64,000 bases of DNA from Ecdyonurus torrentis (GCA_949318235.1 OX439134.1:30626249-30690248), one strand, 5' to 3'. Shown: positions 12,341-25,197, counted from the stretch's first letter. Numbers and translations are program-made. Notes: generated by a model from the letters alone, not told the origin.

Positions 12341-13119
12341 GGAATGCCCGCAGAATATGCCACAAAAAAAAAAAAAAAAAAAAAAAGCGGACCTTATTAA
12401 TAAATAAATTGTTTTTCTAATCATTAGTGTTTAATATAGAAACATGCAGAGTGTTTTCAACGCTTATTTCCTAGAAGCAGCAAATAGAGCACTTTTTACT
12501 CTTTACTAATTTAGTTTTTATCATGATCTTTAATTTTGTATCTGTATCACACTGAAATACATCAAACTTTATATTCATTAGTTTTCTATATCATTTATTT
12601 CAAGAAAAACAAAATGATAGTATGTAATTGAGACATAATAATATACTTTAATATATTATTGTATAAAAAAAGCTTCGATGACAAAATTGCAGTGTAGAAA
12701 ATTGAATATTTTGATTATAGTTATATCCAAGATAACAAGGCTGTTTTTGTCTTATTATTATTATTTCTCCCTAGGGTTTTCACCGATACAAAACATTACA
12801 GTAGAATGAAGCTAGCCTGCTGCTGCTGCTGTTGGATTTTATCGTATCACGTTTTCACTTGATTTCACACACAATGATAAAGAAAGAAAGAGAAACCCCT
12901 ATGTTCATTAGACGTCTCATTCAACTCCAATTACGGAGCTCAAAGTCGCTGCAAGACCATCGAGGAAAAAAAAAGAAGTTTTTTTTTTGTTCAATACAAT
13001 TTTGAATTTACTGTTACTGTCTGCCGTTAGATAGTGGGTACTACACTCAAAAAACACTTCACTAGTGACAATGCAAGTTTTAGGATAATATAATGAATCA
13101 CCAAAGGAATTACTGGTGC

Positions 13120-13345
13120 ACACTGAAAGAATAAATTACGTAATTTATGCTGCATTTTATGTCATTATAGCATAAGTAATACTAAATTAGAACAACATGA
13201 TGAATATAATATTTATGCTATGTCACATATATAGTTATTATGTTGTGTAGCATAGATTATGCTAAAATTGAACAAATTGTACTGCAAAGAAGTTACTACG
13301 TTTTTTTTTTTTTTTTTTTTTTTTTTTCTTGCCGTGTATAATTGT
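13120..13345. mobile_element. M12 repeat (AGCATAAT palindromes)
   Basis: GAATAAATTACGTAATTTATGC, ATTATAGCATAAGTAAT, TGTGTAGCATAGATTATGC and a poly-T before TTGCCGTGTA. M12 blocks recur at about 2860-2990, 3160-3235, 13430-13535, 16430-16525, 28505-28580, 42570-42715, 47455-47550 and 53060-53235. Confidence 0.55.
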
Positions 13346-13545
13346 GTATTTTAGAATAATGATATAACTACAGATACAGGAGAAGAAGCTAATGCACTAA
13401 AATTTCACTAAAATTCAGTATCTATGACCAATAATTGCACGTAAAAAATTATTCGTTATTGATGCTGCATTGAATATTTGCTATATTGTAGAGCACAAAT
13501 GATGCTATTATATAACAACATCAGAAATAATGTTGAACATCTTGA

Positions 13546-14109
13546 AGAATAGACAAGAAGAAAATATTAGCATTTACATCACAAAACACTTGATGGAAAT
13601 TACATAACATTGCTTTGTTTCAAAACCCTATTGTAATAGTGGTAAGACAATTTCGATTTATGCAACCCGCAAAACATTTTTATACTAAAATTTGTGTCTG
13701 TTTTTGACGTCAGAAACAGAAATAGTCACTCAAATAGCATACTTTACAGTTTTTTCACGCTGACTTGTGATGGCTTGGGACCGGATTTTCAGTTGCAAAA
13801 GTCTGCTTGCGTCTGCAAGTTTGGTTGATCCTCGTACCGCACAACAATTTACTAAATATTTATACATTTTGGTTCATTCCAGGTATTTTGAGGTAAATTA
13901 CAGGTAGATAGGAAATATTTTACAAATTGATAATAAGTTGTGCAGCAGGAAAAGTAACTGCAGTTTTTGCAGGCGCAAGCAGACATTTGCAACTGAAAAT
14001 CCGGCCTCTTATGGGGTACACTTACATTCTGGTAAAAATTGTTATCAGTTCTGGACTTCCCATTTCGTGTTTAATCATTACAACATGTAGTTTTATGTGG
14101 TCTATGGCT
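13546..14109 (-). mobile_element. MITE M1 copy with a nested element
   Basis: Starts AGAATAGACAAG after a TTGA (mutated TTAA) and ends TGTGGTCTATGGCT before TTAA at 14110-14113. The middle is interrupted by the TIR-bearing insert at about 13781-14004. Confidence 0.75.
13781..14004. mobile_element. Palindrome-ended MITE inserted in M1
   Basis: Left CCGGATTTTCAGTTGCAAAA and right TTGCAACTGAAAATCCGG form an inverted repeat that continues through GTCTGCTTGCG / CGCAAGCAGAC. Target duplication is not clear. I know no family with these ends. Confidence 0.7.
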
Positions 14110-14710
14110 TTAAATAAGTTAGTGTATACTTAATATGTTAGAGAAATACTTAACTTGTGACATTTTTCCATTCCCATGACGATATTTTCTCTACTTTAAA
14201 TAAGTTAGTGGAGTCATATTGTTAAAAAAATACTTAACTTATGACATTTTTCCGCTCCCATGCCGATATTTTCTCTAAGTACTATTTGTTTTGTACTGTA
14301 CTTTAACATGAAACAAAAGTTATAAGATTATAAAGTTATGCAAGTATGTTTATTTTTAGATTTTATAGTTTTTATTTACATAATAGCAAAGAAATATAAT
14401 ACTATTATATCACACTTACAACATAAAACATGTATTTGTAATCTACTTTATACTGCAGTTAAATAAATATTGCAAAACTTTATCATAAATATTACATTAA
14501 CTTTGCTTTTGTTTTTCTTAATAGCTCTTCAACTATTTTTATTGTCTTTTGCATATTACATTGTATTTTACTTTTTTATGTATATATATATATAATATTA
14601 TTTGTCTATTTAAATCATATACAGCATTGTAATAAATATGTCATGAACGTAAAAGTTTATTAGTTCATTTTATTTTAAGTTCTTTGATTTTATATTGCAT
14701 TTTCCTTTAA

Positions 14711-15044
14711 AGGAATAGACCAGGGAAAAACATTAGCATTTATATCACAAAACACTTGATGGGATTTACATAAATAACTTTAGTTTGTCTCAAAACCCAA
14801 CTGTAGCTCCGTAGCAGTGATCAGAAAATTTCATTTATGCAACCCGCACAACATTTTCATACTAATTTTGCATGTTTATGACGTCATAAACATGAATTTT
14901 CACGCAAATTGCATACTTTACAGTTTTTTCACGTTCCCTCGTGGGGTTACATTAACATTCTGGTAAAAATTGTCAGCAGTTTTGAAGATCCCATTTTGTG
15001 TTTATTTATTAAAAAGCACATGTTGTTTCATGTGGTCTATGGCT
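14711..15044 (-). mobile_element. MITE M1 copy, TTAA flanked
   Basis: TTAA at 14707-14710 and 15045-15048. Ends AGGAATAGACCAGGG and ...GTGGTCTATGGCT. About 334 bp, with the shared interior motif ATGACGTCA and no coding capacity. Confidence 0.82.
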
Positions 15045-15048
15045 TTAA

Positions 15049-16429
15049 CATTACAAGTGCAATGTTGGTTTTAATTGGTGTTAACGGTGGAATTTGTTTT
15101 CATTGTTGAAATCACGAAAAAAAAAGTATTTTGGATTTAAAATTTTCTTACCTCCGTAGATTGTTTTTTTTTTTTTTTTTCAAAACTTAAATTTAATATG
15201 CTCAAAACATAGTTGCGTAATGCTTACGGATAAAAAATAATATTAACCCTTTTGATTTTCTCACCACCGAGAACTTCACTGGTATATATTACAGTAAGTA
15301 ACTAAAATTATATTTTAATCATATTCTTGAAACATAATGAAACTTATGTTAATATGGTTTAGAATTCTTTTATTTAACAAATTATACTTGGTAATATTAT
15401 GTAACATCATGCTTGTTAAATGGAAATAGTTTTTTTTTTTTTTTTATTTTTTTTTTTTTTAGAATAAATATTTTGAAAAGTATTATTATTAATTTCGTAT
15501 TGACGTTTGGAAATTGGAAACACTGTTTCTCTTGCACTTATACATCATGAAAATATAAATTTAAGAAATTATTCTACATTATTCATTATTCAACTATAAA
15601 TAAAATAAAATATAATACTTTCCCTAAAGCATTTTTTTTTTTTTTTTTTTTTTGGCTGGATATAAATAACGTACTATTGTGAAAATAGCTGAAAACTTGT
15701 TTTAACTATTTCCGCACTGTCAGTCACCATTTTTGTTTAATTATTTAATTTGTTAACACTTAAACTTTAATATTATGTCCTCTTTAATATTTTAATTATA
15801 AAAATTATAATATATAAAAAAAGTATGTAATTAAAATAACAAACATAAGGGGTTATATTTCTAGAGGTGTCAAAAACATTCATGTGGCTTTTAATTTCTT
15901 TCTTACAAGCCTAAGTTAAATGATTAATGATTTTAAAATTTTCCCGCCAAGATAACACTTACTAAATGTTGTAGTTAGGGGTTATTTCAAATGATGGATC
16001 TTTTTTTTTACCCTTACGATATTAGACCCATATCCATGCGTTCCTTTAAAAAAAAAATACCGCACATATGTGTGAAAAAAATATTAGATCAATCATGTTT
16101 TTCTTGGCTTATATATTGAAAAAAGAATACGAAGGAAAGAAAATGATTGAAAAGTATTTTTAATAAAAAAAAACTGTATATTATGCTTAAAATATTTAAT
16201 ATTAAAAATCAACACTTTGAGGGGGGGGAAGTTAATAAATTTTTTTATTGAATTTTGTTTTGTTTATTTCGTAGTATAGTAAATATAGTTCATAACAGAT
16301 TGAATTTCTTTCACAGATCATTTGAAAACTCCTCTAAAGCGTTGTATTATAAAAATATGTTTGAAATTTTCCATAAATATAAAATTGGATAGCAGATTTT
16401 GTAACCCTTATTTTATATCTTAAGTTTAG
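15049..16429. other. AT-rich DNA with T tracts
   Basis: Poly-T runs near 15165, 15430 and 15630. No gene or repeat arms seen. Confidence 0.5.
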
Positions 16430-16529
16430 CACTATTCATGCACAGCAGTATAATTTTTCAATTGAATAATAATTATGCTGCATAGCATAACAAAAATGTT
16501 GTACAGCATAATTATTAGCATATATTTAA

Positions 16530-16830
16530 AGACATAGACCACATCAAACGTGTGCTTTTTAATAATTAAGATCTCTAAAACTGATGACAATTCACAATTT
16601 TTACCAGAATGTTAATGTGGCCCCACAAGAGAGCATGAAAATACTGTAAAATATGAAATTTGCGTGACTATTCCTAGACAAAAAAATTGCTGGAAAAATT
16701 TGTGTAGATTTCATAAGTTGACATTTTCACAGCTACAGTTGGGTTTTGAAATAAACTAATATTATTTGATGTAAGTCCCATCAAGTGTTTTAATATGTAC
16801 ATGCTAATGTTTTCTTCTGGTCTATGCCTT
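16530..16830 (+). mobile_element. MITE M1 copy, divergent
   Basis: TTAA at 16526-16529 and 16831-16834. Starts AGACATAGACCACATC and ends TGGTCTATGCCT. It has internal losses relative to other copies and lacks the GACGTCA segment. Confidence 0.72.
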
Positions 16831-17325
16831 TTAATATAGCAATATTTATGACAAAAATACAGCATGCATTTCTTTTATCCACGTAAAATAAAAATTGAAT
16901 GCATAAATTTTTCCAATGCTTAAACTTTTTAAGAAATTATAAAACTGCTCTGATAATTAGTAATTCACCATTAATTATTTTTTTTATAGTTTTTCTATTC
17001 ATAATTTCTACACTATTTTCTTCCTAAATTATTCACTATTTTCTCAACTTTCAAGAACAGATAAAAACTACGTAACTTATAGACATATACAAAAGAGAGA
17101 AAGCATAAATTTTCACTTGGGTAAAATTGCTGAATCGAGAAACTTTGATATTAGATAAAATCATAGATATACGTAATTGTCACTTTAAATTGCTGAGGTT
17201 TGAAAAACTTTTCTCACTTTTAAACTTTTACAATGTATCTTTACTGTAAGAAAAAAAAAGTGTCATTGGCAGTGCGCAATGAAAAAAAGTGAATGAAATC
17301 CATTTGTGTAGTTTTTAAAACTGAA

Positions 17326-17632
17326 AGGCGTAGACCACCTTGAACAAAAAAGTTGCGTAATATCCTAAAAAACCTGAAAATCAACGTTGATTTGGCCGAA
17401 GTCATTGATTTCTAATTTATTTTCCATTCACAAAATGCCGCTGCCGGTCACTGACGTCACAGCTCGCCTGGTCCACGCTCAAGTAAACCGGGCGAGCTGT
17501 GTCGTCAATGACCGGCAGTGGCATTTTGTGAATGGAAAATAAATTAGCAATCAATGACTCCGGCCAAATCAACGTTGATTTTCAGTTTTTTAAAATATTA
17601 CGCAACTTTTTTGTTCAAAGTGTTCTACGCCT
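17326..17632. mobile_element. Palindromic MITE M2, Kolobok-like termini
   Basis: AGGCGTAGACCACCTTG to ...TGTTCTACGCCT with TTAA at 17633-17636; the left site is TGAA (one mismatch). The arms are inverted over almost the full 307 bp and contain GCCGGTCACTGACGTCA, also found subterminally in the 6.9-kb element. Non-coding. Confidence 0.85.
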
Positions 17633-17941
17633 TTAAAGTCTGTAGTTAAAAAGCTCGTAACTATGACGCATCTTTTTTGATGGCATTTTAAAGTTATAAA
17701 CAAAATCTACGTATTGATAAAAATTTCAGGACCCGCGACTATTAGATAATTCATTAAAAAGTTATTGGAATAAGCATAGCAGCTTATTACTGGTAAAATT
17801 ATGTTTTTTTTTTTTTTTTTTTTATTCAGGGAAATAATTGAACATGATTTTTAAATCCTTTGATATCAGGCTCTGACGTCAGCAAAAACAGAACTCAAAA
17901 TAACTGTTTGATATATTATATATATTTTAAACACAACAACA

Positions 17942-17946
<5 letters not shown>

Positions 17947-17990
<44 letters not shown>

Positions 17991-18037
17991 GCCAAAAATT
18001 TGTCCAAGTTTTTAGATGTTTATTTTTGCTCGAAATA

Positions 18038-18116
<79 letters not shown>
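17947..18116. repeat. Poly-A and (TA)n cluster
   Basis: 42 A at 17947-17988 and a 72-bp TA run at 18045-18116. Confidence 0.92.
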
Positions 18117-18122
<6 letters not shown>

Positions 18123-18639
18123 TTATATAATTAACGACTATTGTAGTTAATGTGATCTTTAAATTTATTTTGTACACGGAAAAAAAAATGCGCAATAATT
18201 ATGCTAGTTCATTTTCTGTACAATTTGATTAATACAGCATACTTCATAACAGAACCGCAAAATTGATATTTAAAATTAAAAAACCCAAAACTTTAACAAA
18301 CTGTTATTTTAAAATTGATTTAAAAAAAAATTCTTCATGATAATCTATTAAAACCATAATGTAATAAATTTGTCTAAAAAACAATTGAAATGAAAATGAA
18401 TTGTTTTTAGATGGCTAAGATATAAATTAGTTCTCAATTGGTACGCAATAATACATCAAGAGTTGAACAATTGCAAAAGCAGCAAAACTTTCTCACATTC
18501 AGCACTAGCAGAACTTTTGCATTGTTAACCAAAAGCTTAATTAATCTTATATATCTATGAGAAGAAATAAAGAAATCGCCAAGCGTTACAAAACCATTTA
18601 GTCTAAAACTAAAGACTGGAGTTCGATTCTCGATCTTTT

Positions 18640-18641
<2 letters not shown>

Positions 18642-18671
<30 letters not shown>

Positions 18672-18741
18672 GTAAAAGTTCAATTCAATGTGAATGTAAC
18701 TAACAAACTGTGTTCATATGTCTTGAAGATAAATTACTTTT

Positions 18742-18805
<64 letters not shown>
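18642..18805. repeat. Poly-T and (TC)n cluster
   Basis: About 30 T at 18642-18671 and 61 bp of TC at 18745-18805. Confidence 0.9.
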
Positions 18806-18808
<3 letters not shown>

Positions 18809-18931
18809 TAAAATACATTTAAAACTTCAACGTTTGATTTTTTGTTGTCAAATTTGTAAGCTAAAGTAGCAAATATAAAGGTAATACATTTCTCTTTATG
18901 TACTGTCAAAAGAGACTCCAAGTATTAGCTA

Positions 18932-19208
18932 CACTCAAAAAAAAGTGTATTACTTCAGTTATAAATCCTAACATATTTGAGATAAACACTTATGAGTTAT
19001 TATGAGCTGCTAAATTAATGCATTTTAGCAATTTATTAACAATAGCTAATTTAAGTTGTTTTCAGCTATTTTATGCAATTTTAAGTTAAATTAGCTATGG
19101 TTAATAATTTGCTAAAATGCATTATTTTAGCTGCTAATAATAACTCAAAAGTGTTTATCTCAAATAAGTTAGGATTCGTATCTGAGTAATGCACAATTTT
19201 TTTGAGTG
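18932..19208. mobile_element. Palindromic MITE M3, TA flanked
   Basis: CACTCAAAAAAAAGTGTATTA to GCACAATTTTTTTGAGTG with TA at 18930-18931 and 19209-19210. 277 bp, same arms as at 1.35 kb. Confidence 0.83.
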
Positions 19209-19210
19209 TA

Positions 19211-19900
19211 TAATATGTTGTATAATATTCAAAAAAAATATTATTTACTGACAATATTTTTTAATGTTGGAAATAGGTGCCTTCAAAAAAAAAAAATAAT
19301 TATAATATAAGAATAGGCAATAATTGGTATTTTTCTATTTACATTTAACAATAATGGAATATAACATACAAATATAGAAAATTCTTTATTGACCCATGCA
19401 GTTCAAAGTAGCATATTATAAAATGCCACAACAAACACAGTAATGAGATTTAGCTAGCGAAATAAAATTTAAATTAATAATCTTATTGCAATTTAATAAT
19501 AAAAAGAAAAAAAAAAAAAAAGTAGAAATTCATACCGAAGTAAACATTTTTAGTTACCAATATATTACGTACACCCTGGCCAAGATCAGAAATTTTCACA
19601 TAATTTCCTCAAAAGTTTTAACAAATTTCTCGGTGTAATATTGACGTAAATACATGTTAAATTTCATTTCTCTAATTTGATTAGAATCTGAGAAAAGGTT
19701 TTGTTGTAGTAACCTCTCATCTTGTTTTGGCAATGGTTTATGTATTAAATATTTATAATATATCTTTATAATAATATGTAGCAGCTCAAAATATATGTAC
19801 TGTACAAAAAAAAATGACAAAGTGTGTTAAAATTCTCGGTAGTTCCTGCGACAAACACACACAAAAAAAAAAAAAAAAAAAAAAACTATATATACGCAGG

Positions 19901-19932
<32 letters not shown>

Positions 19933-20448
19933 CAATTTTAACTTTGAAAAAGTAAGCTTTAAAATGTCGAAATCTTAACGAATAAAAACCCCCAGCAACC
20001 TGTACCCCCAATATATGCGTCACATTACAACTAAAAAAAGAAGCACGTTGCAAGTTTTTTTCTTCTCTGCTATTAAATTGAACAATAGACATGACAATCC
20101 CGTGTTACATAGATCTGGTATAGGATTAAAATAAATAACGTATACTTTTACATCCTACTCACATTTCAAACTATAATCTACCTTGCCCACCCTTTTGTGT
20201 GTGTGCATTGAAAAATACAAAACTAATGTCTAGTTATATAGAAAGCCTTAGTAAGTATTTAGGAATTAGCTATTGTACGGCATGTATAGCAACTTTTTTG
20301 TGAACTATTAAGAAGAAAAATATATATACGAAATGTAATAATACTGCTAGATACTCTGAACAAAAAACTACCTGTGCTCACAACTCATTATTAGCATTAC
20401 TGTATATACCAATTATATATATAAAAAAAAGGTTAAAACACGAAAATG
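19211..20448. other. AT-rich DNA, short poly-A/T tracts
   Basis: A and T runs near 19865-19932. A 74-codon ORF on the minus strand (19596-19820) is unsupported. Confidence 0.45.
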
Positions 20449-20500
20449 CACACTAAAAATAAACATTGAAAAGCTTGTACACAGTTTTGCAATGTTTTAA

Positions 20501-20835
20501 AGCCATAGACCACATAAAACAACATGTGCTTTTTAATGAATAAACACGAAATGGGATCTTCATAACTGATGACAATTTTTACCAGAAAAATAATGTAGCC
20601 CTACGAGAGAGCGTAAAAGCACTGTAAAGTATGCAATTTGCGTTAAAATTCATGTGTATGACGTCAGAAACATGCAAAAATTAGTATGAAAATGTTGTGC
20701 GGGTTGCCTAAATTGAATTTTCTGATCACTGCTACGGGGCTACAGTTGGGATTTGAGACAAACTAAAGTTATTTATGTAAATCCCATCAAGTGTTTTGTG
20801 ATATAAATGCTTATGTTTTTCTCTGGTCTATTCCT
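20501..20835 (+). mobile_element. MITE M1 copy within M11
   Basis: TTAA at 20497-20500 and 20836-20839. Starts AGCCATAGACCACAT, ends CTGGTCTATTCCT. Its right TTAA is also the left TTAA of M10. Confidence 0.82.
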
Positions 20836-20839
20836 TTAA

Positions 20840-21063
20840 GTATTGTGGAATCAAAGGTTATGACGTCACTAAACGTTGAAATTTTAACGATAAAAATGCT
20901 AGTGACGTCACAAGCTTTGAGACTAAATAAAAAAAATCATAGATTTGTAACGGCCAAGTTTAACGTTTATTCCATTGTTATTCTAACGCTTGTGACGTCA
21001 TTTACGTTTTTATCGTTAGATTATCAACGTTTAGTGACGTCATAACCGTTGATTCCACAATAC
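20840..21063. mobile_element. Palindromic MITE M10, TTAA flanked
   Basis: GTATTGTGGAATCAA at the left and TTGATTCCACAATAC at the right, with TTAA at 20836-20839 and 21064-21067. The arms continue as GGTTATGACGTCACTAAACG and its inverse. 224 bp with four GACGTCA motifs and no coding capacity. Confidence 0.85.
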
Positions 21064-21560
21064 TTAAAGCATTGCAAAACTGTGGACAAGATTTTCAACG
21101 ATTATTTTTTAGAGTGTGGGTGCTTAAATAGACGCACAGTCTTTTTACTAAAAAATTTATTTCTATTGACATATGGAAATAACATACAAATGTAGTTTTA
21201 CGTCAACTGAAATCTCCATCTGATTGCATTATATGGCCATATGCATATAGAAATCAATTTTTTAGTAACAAAACTGTACAAAGTATATGGGTGCTCTAGA
21301 TAGCATAAGAATAATAAATTTATGTACTGAAATGTCATGAATAACTTTCAATACATGGGAAAATGTACAAACTGGCAACATTGTAATAACAGATAACAGG
21401 TTTGAGGGCAACGTAGCGCTCAAATAAAAGAGAGGAGAACGGGCATACAGTGTTGCAATTCATACTATTGCCATGAAAGTTTTTGATTCCCGTTCGGTAC
21501 CTACAATATAACTATTGGCATACATTAATGTACAAGATAGCATCATGGAGGTATTTAGGT

Positions 21561-21977
<417 letters not shown>

Positions 21978-22422
21978 AATCAGATTGAATATAAAGTAAA
22001 AGAAAACATTAAAGATTTATATCATTAAAATTTATTCCACACCACAATTTTATATATTTTGCTAAGATATTTAAAATGTCAATATATACTGATGTGTTAT
22101 ATAAAAAAGAAGTCTTGTAAAGAAAACGAAAGAAGAAGATTAAATTATCTTCACTTTTACTGTATTTGTTTTTCCTCTGAGATAAAAATATTAAGAGCTT
22201 TATATTGAAATGATGAAGCTCATCAAGTGTTACTTTGATAGCGACATCAAAGTTGTTGGAGTAATATCTTTTGTATCTGCAGAGAAGAGTAACCTTAGTA
22301 ATGCACTTCATCTCTATAATGTAATGTAGGGTCTAGACCTACGTGAACAATATTGGGCTTGACAGACTATTTTTTGTGCGTCTGGATTTGAAATAAATAA
22401 TAAGAAATAACGTGATTTTTAA

Positions 22423-22756
22423 AGCCATAGACCACATAAAACGACATGTGCTTTTTAATGAATAAGCTTGAAATGGGATCTTCAAAACTAATGACAATTT
22501 TTACCAGAATGTTAATGTAGCCCCACGAGAGAGCATGAAAAAACTGTAAAGTATGCAATTTGCGTGAAAATTCATGTTAATGACGTCAGAAACATAAAAA
22601 TTTAGTATGAAAATGTTGTGCGGGTTGCATAAATGGAATATTCTGATCACTGCTACGGGGCTACTGTTAAGTTTTGAGACAAACTAAAGTTATTTATTTA
22701 AATCCCATCAAGTGTTTTGTGATATAAATGCTTATGTTTTTCTCCGGTCTATTCCT
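22423..22756 (+). mobile_element. MITE M1 copy, TTAA flanked
   Basis: TTAA at 22419-22422 and 22757-22760. AGCCATAGACCACAT to CCGGTCTATTCCT, 334 bp, closely matching the 20.5-kb copy. Confidence 0.84.
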
Positions 22757-22929
22757 TTAATTATGGCTTAAACGCGTAAAAGTGTATAATATACACCTCT
22801 TTTTACCAAAATTGATTCGTAAGTGCATACTATAGCATGGTTAAACGAAGCAGCTTTTGTGGGAGGAGCTGGTAGGGTTGTAGAAAAAACTTGAAAAGTG
22901 TTTAGGCAGGGCAGAGTTTTTTTTTATAT

Positions 22930-23400
22930 AATTTTTGGTTGTTATTATTATTTTAAACAATTTAACTTAAAACTCGGGTTCAGCTTGAAATCAAGCTTAA
23001 ATTTGGAAAATGAGCAAAGGTTTGGTAAGCGTGATATTTGAACCAAAACTTGAAACTTGCCTGAATCAAAAAAAAAAAAAAAAAAAAAAAAAAAAGTGAA
23101 CGAGCTTTTTTGACGATTTCCTTATATAAATATTGTTTTTTTAAGACAAAAATTTACAAATTTATTTTAGGTCCTACATTCTTTTCAAAAGCTAATAAAA
23201 CACAGAACAACCAGTACCCCCCAATCCCAATATATGTACTGAATGTACTTCCAACCTGTACCCCCTTCATGGACTCAGCTTGAGCTGCCTTGTTTTCGAT
23301 CTGAAAGCTTTAAAGCTTTGTTAAGAGTTAGTAAAAAAAAAAAAAAAAGGCATCCGAAGATTTTGGCTCGGGCTTTGAACCGTTTTAAATTATACTGATT
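22930..23400 (+). repeat. Dispersed repeat M13, second copy
   Basis: AAACTCGGGTTCAGCTTGAA, GAAAATGAGCAAAGG, CATCCGAAGATTTTGGCTCG and GAACCGTTTTAAATT. Confidence 0.5.
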
Positions 23401-23761
23401 ATAAGCAAAATTAATTTAACTATATTGTATATTTTCCCACGCAATTGGCTTATGGGTCTTAAAGTATAATTTGAGAAATAATAATATGATATATACCTAA
23501 TTTGAAATAATATTCTAGTAGTTTTAAATATTTAGCAGCAATTTAAATATTTAATCATTTTGTCACCGAATTATTTTTGTGTGTCTTATATATACATGTT
23601 TTAGTTTGTTTTTGTTTTTTTTGTGTTATTTATTACGATCGTCTTCTTATTTTTACTTTTTTTTAACGACACTTGAGAAGGGACGTGTGCAAAGTTAATA
23701 TGGTTTTATTGCAAAACGTTCCAACGACTTAACACGGTTTACATAGTAAATAAATGTGGTA

Positions 23762-23883
<122 letters not shown>

Positions 23884-24102
23884 CCAATTCTCCACAGAAT
23901 AAACACAAAGTTTAACGGTTCTTGTTCAGTTTGGTTTTCCAAATTGTAAGGTGCTCATGTCATTAAATTTAAATTTACCAATGTTTGGATACACCCCAAA
24001 TACAAATAATTCAATTTTTATTTTATTATCAGCTCGTATCTATACACTGAAAAAACATTTACGTAATGAAAATGCAATCTGTAGCATCAAAGCAGTCACC
24101 AT

Positions 24103-24414
24103 GTATAAGATCTATGCATTCATGTTGAAGTCGACGCCATGTTGGATAACTCAATAACATGGGTGGCATAGAGAAAAAAAAATCATTTTGCAAATTTAAA
24201 AACACTATGGAATATTTTTGAGAGAATTGCTGCTGTAAATATGTTGAATTAGTATTTCAAGAATGTGAGAAAAATGACACATATCAAAAAATTAACCGAT
24301 TTCCCAAAGAAAATTGGCTTAAATGAAGTTTGTCCTATGCTGAGCAATGTTATGTACTACTCCAGTATAGCCTCCAAGCGCAATAAATATGGCGTCATCC
24401 GCATACACCCTATA
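24103..24414 (-). mobile_element. MITE MB, third copy, reverse orientation
   Basis: Reads TATGCATTCATGTTGAAGTCGACG at one end and GCATACACCCTATA at the other, with CCTATGCTGAGCAATG inside. It is the reverse complement of the MB copies at 38.4 and 58.0 kb. Confidence 0.72.
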
Positions 24415-24590
24415 GTTTTGAATAGTTGAAATAGTAAGGGTTGTATTGAGATGGTTTGTATCTCAAAATCTAAAGAGAAAAATGCCCAAGTTTATGATGC
24501 CATTTGAAAGTTAATAGTAACAGATTAATATGATAAATATTTCAGAGCATGACCATCAGAACAGAGAGAAAATAATTATTGAAATTAACC

Positions 24591-24754
24591 TGGGCTCGTC
24601 GGGCAGCCGTCAGTCGTTCTATTTGCGACAAGGACCGCTAGAGTTAGGATTGGTCGAACTTTTGCGCCAAGCCAATCGGGAGAGAGCGATAGTTGTCGCA
24701 CTGCTATCGCTTAGGGTACCTATTGACGGCTGCATCGGCCTTTATGGGACTAAA
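24591..24754. other. GC-rich, partly palindromic island
   Basis: GGGCAGCCGTCAGTCG at the left and TTGACGGCTGCATCGG at the right, with TGCGACAAGGACCGC / GCGATAGTTGTCGCA inside. An 80-codon ORF crosses it, but palindromy explains the sequence better. A related fragment, GCCGTCGGGCAGTCGTG, occurs at about 51694. Confidence 0.5.
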
Positions 24755-24985
24755 TCTTTAAAAACAATATAATTTAAAAATCTAGCATTTATTAATATTA
24801 TTACGATTTTGAAGATACGTTAACCTAATGTATCACTGTGCAAAATTTCAGATTTTTCTATCTTTACTACTTTTTAGTCAACTCACTTTTATATTTCGTG
24901 ACCTTTCAGCTGGTGAGATATTAGCCAATCACTTTTTTACTACCTTGAAAAATTAGACTACTTTTGATGGCACTATTTAAATGAA

Positions 24986-25192
24986 ATTTTATGTAAATAT
25001 TTAAAAAACCAGAAAAAGGAAGTGCTGGAAACGGAAATCACGTGACGGCAAACACGCGAGAAGACTTCGCGCTAGCAGCAAGCCAACTGCTGAGGTCTGA
25101 GCCATCTCCCAATTTTAAGATCACGTGGTTTACTTTTCCGGTACTTCCTTTTCCGCATTTTAAGTTTACATAAAATGACGGCTTATGATAAA
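24986..25192. mobile_element. MITE M9, reverse copy
   Basis: TTTTATGTAAATATTT ... GGAAATCACGTGACGGC ... GATCACGTGGTTTACTTTTC ... TTTACATAAAATG. The core CTAGCAGCAAGC is the reverse of the usual orientation. Confidence 0.64.
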
Positions 25193-25197
25193 GCCTA

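Larger units (their letters stand above)
20449..21122. mobile_element. Outer MITE M11, host of M1 and M10
   Basis: CACACTAAAAATAA at the left and TTATTTTTTAGAGTGTG at the right are inverted. They continue as CTTGTACACAGTTTTGCAATG / CATTGCAAAACTGTGGACAAG. Once M1 and M10 are removed these arms meet, showing they are two halves of one palindromic element. Confidence 0.72.
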
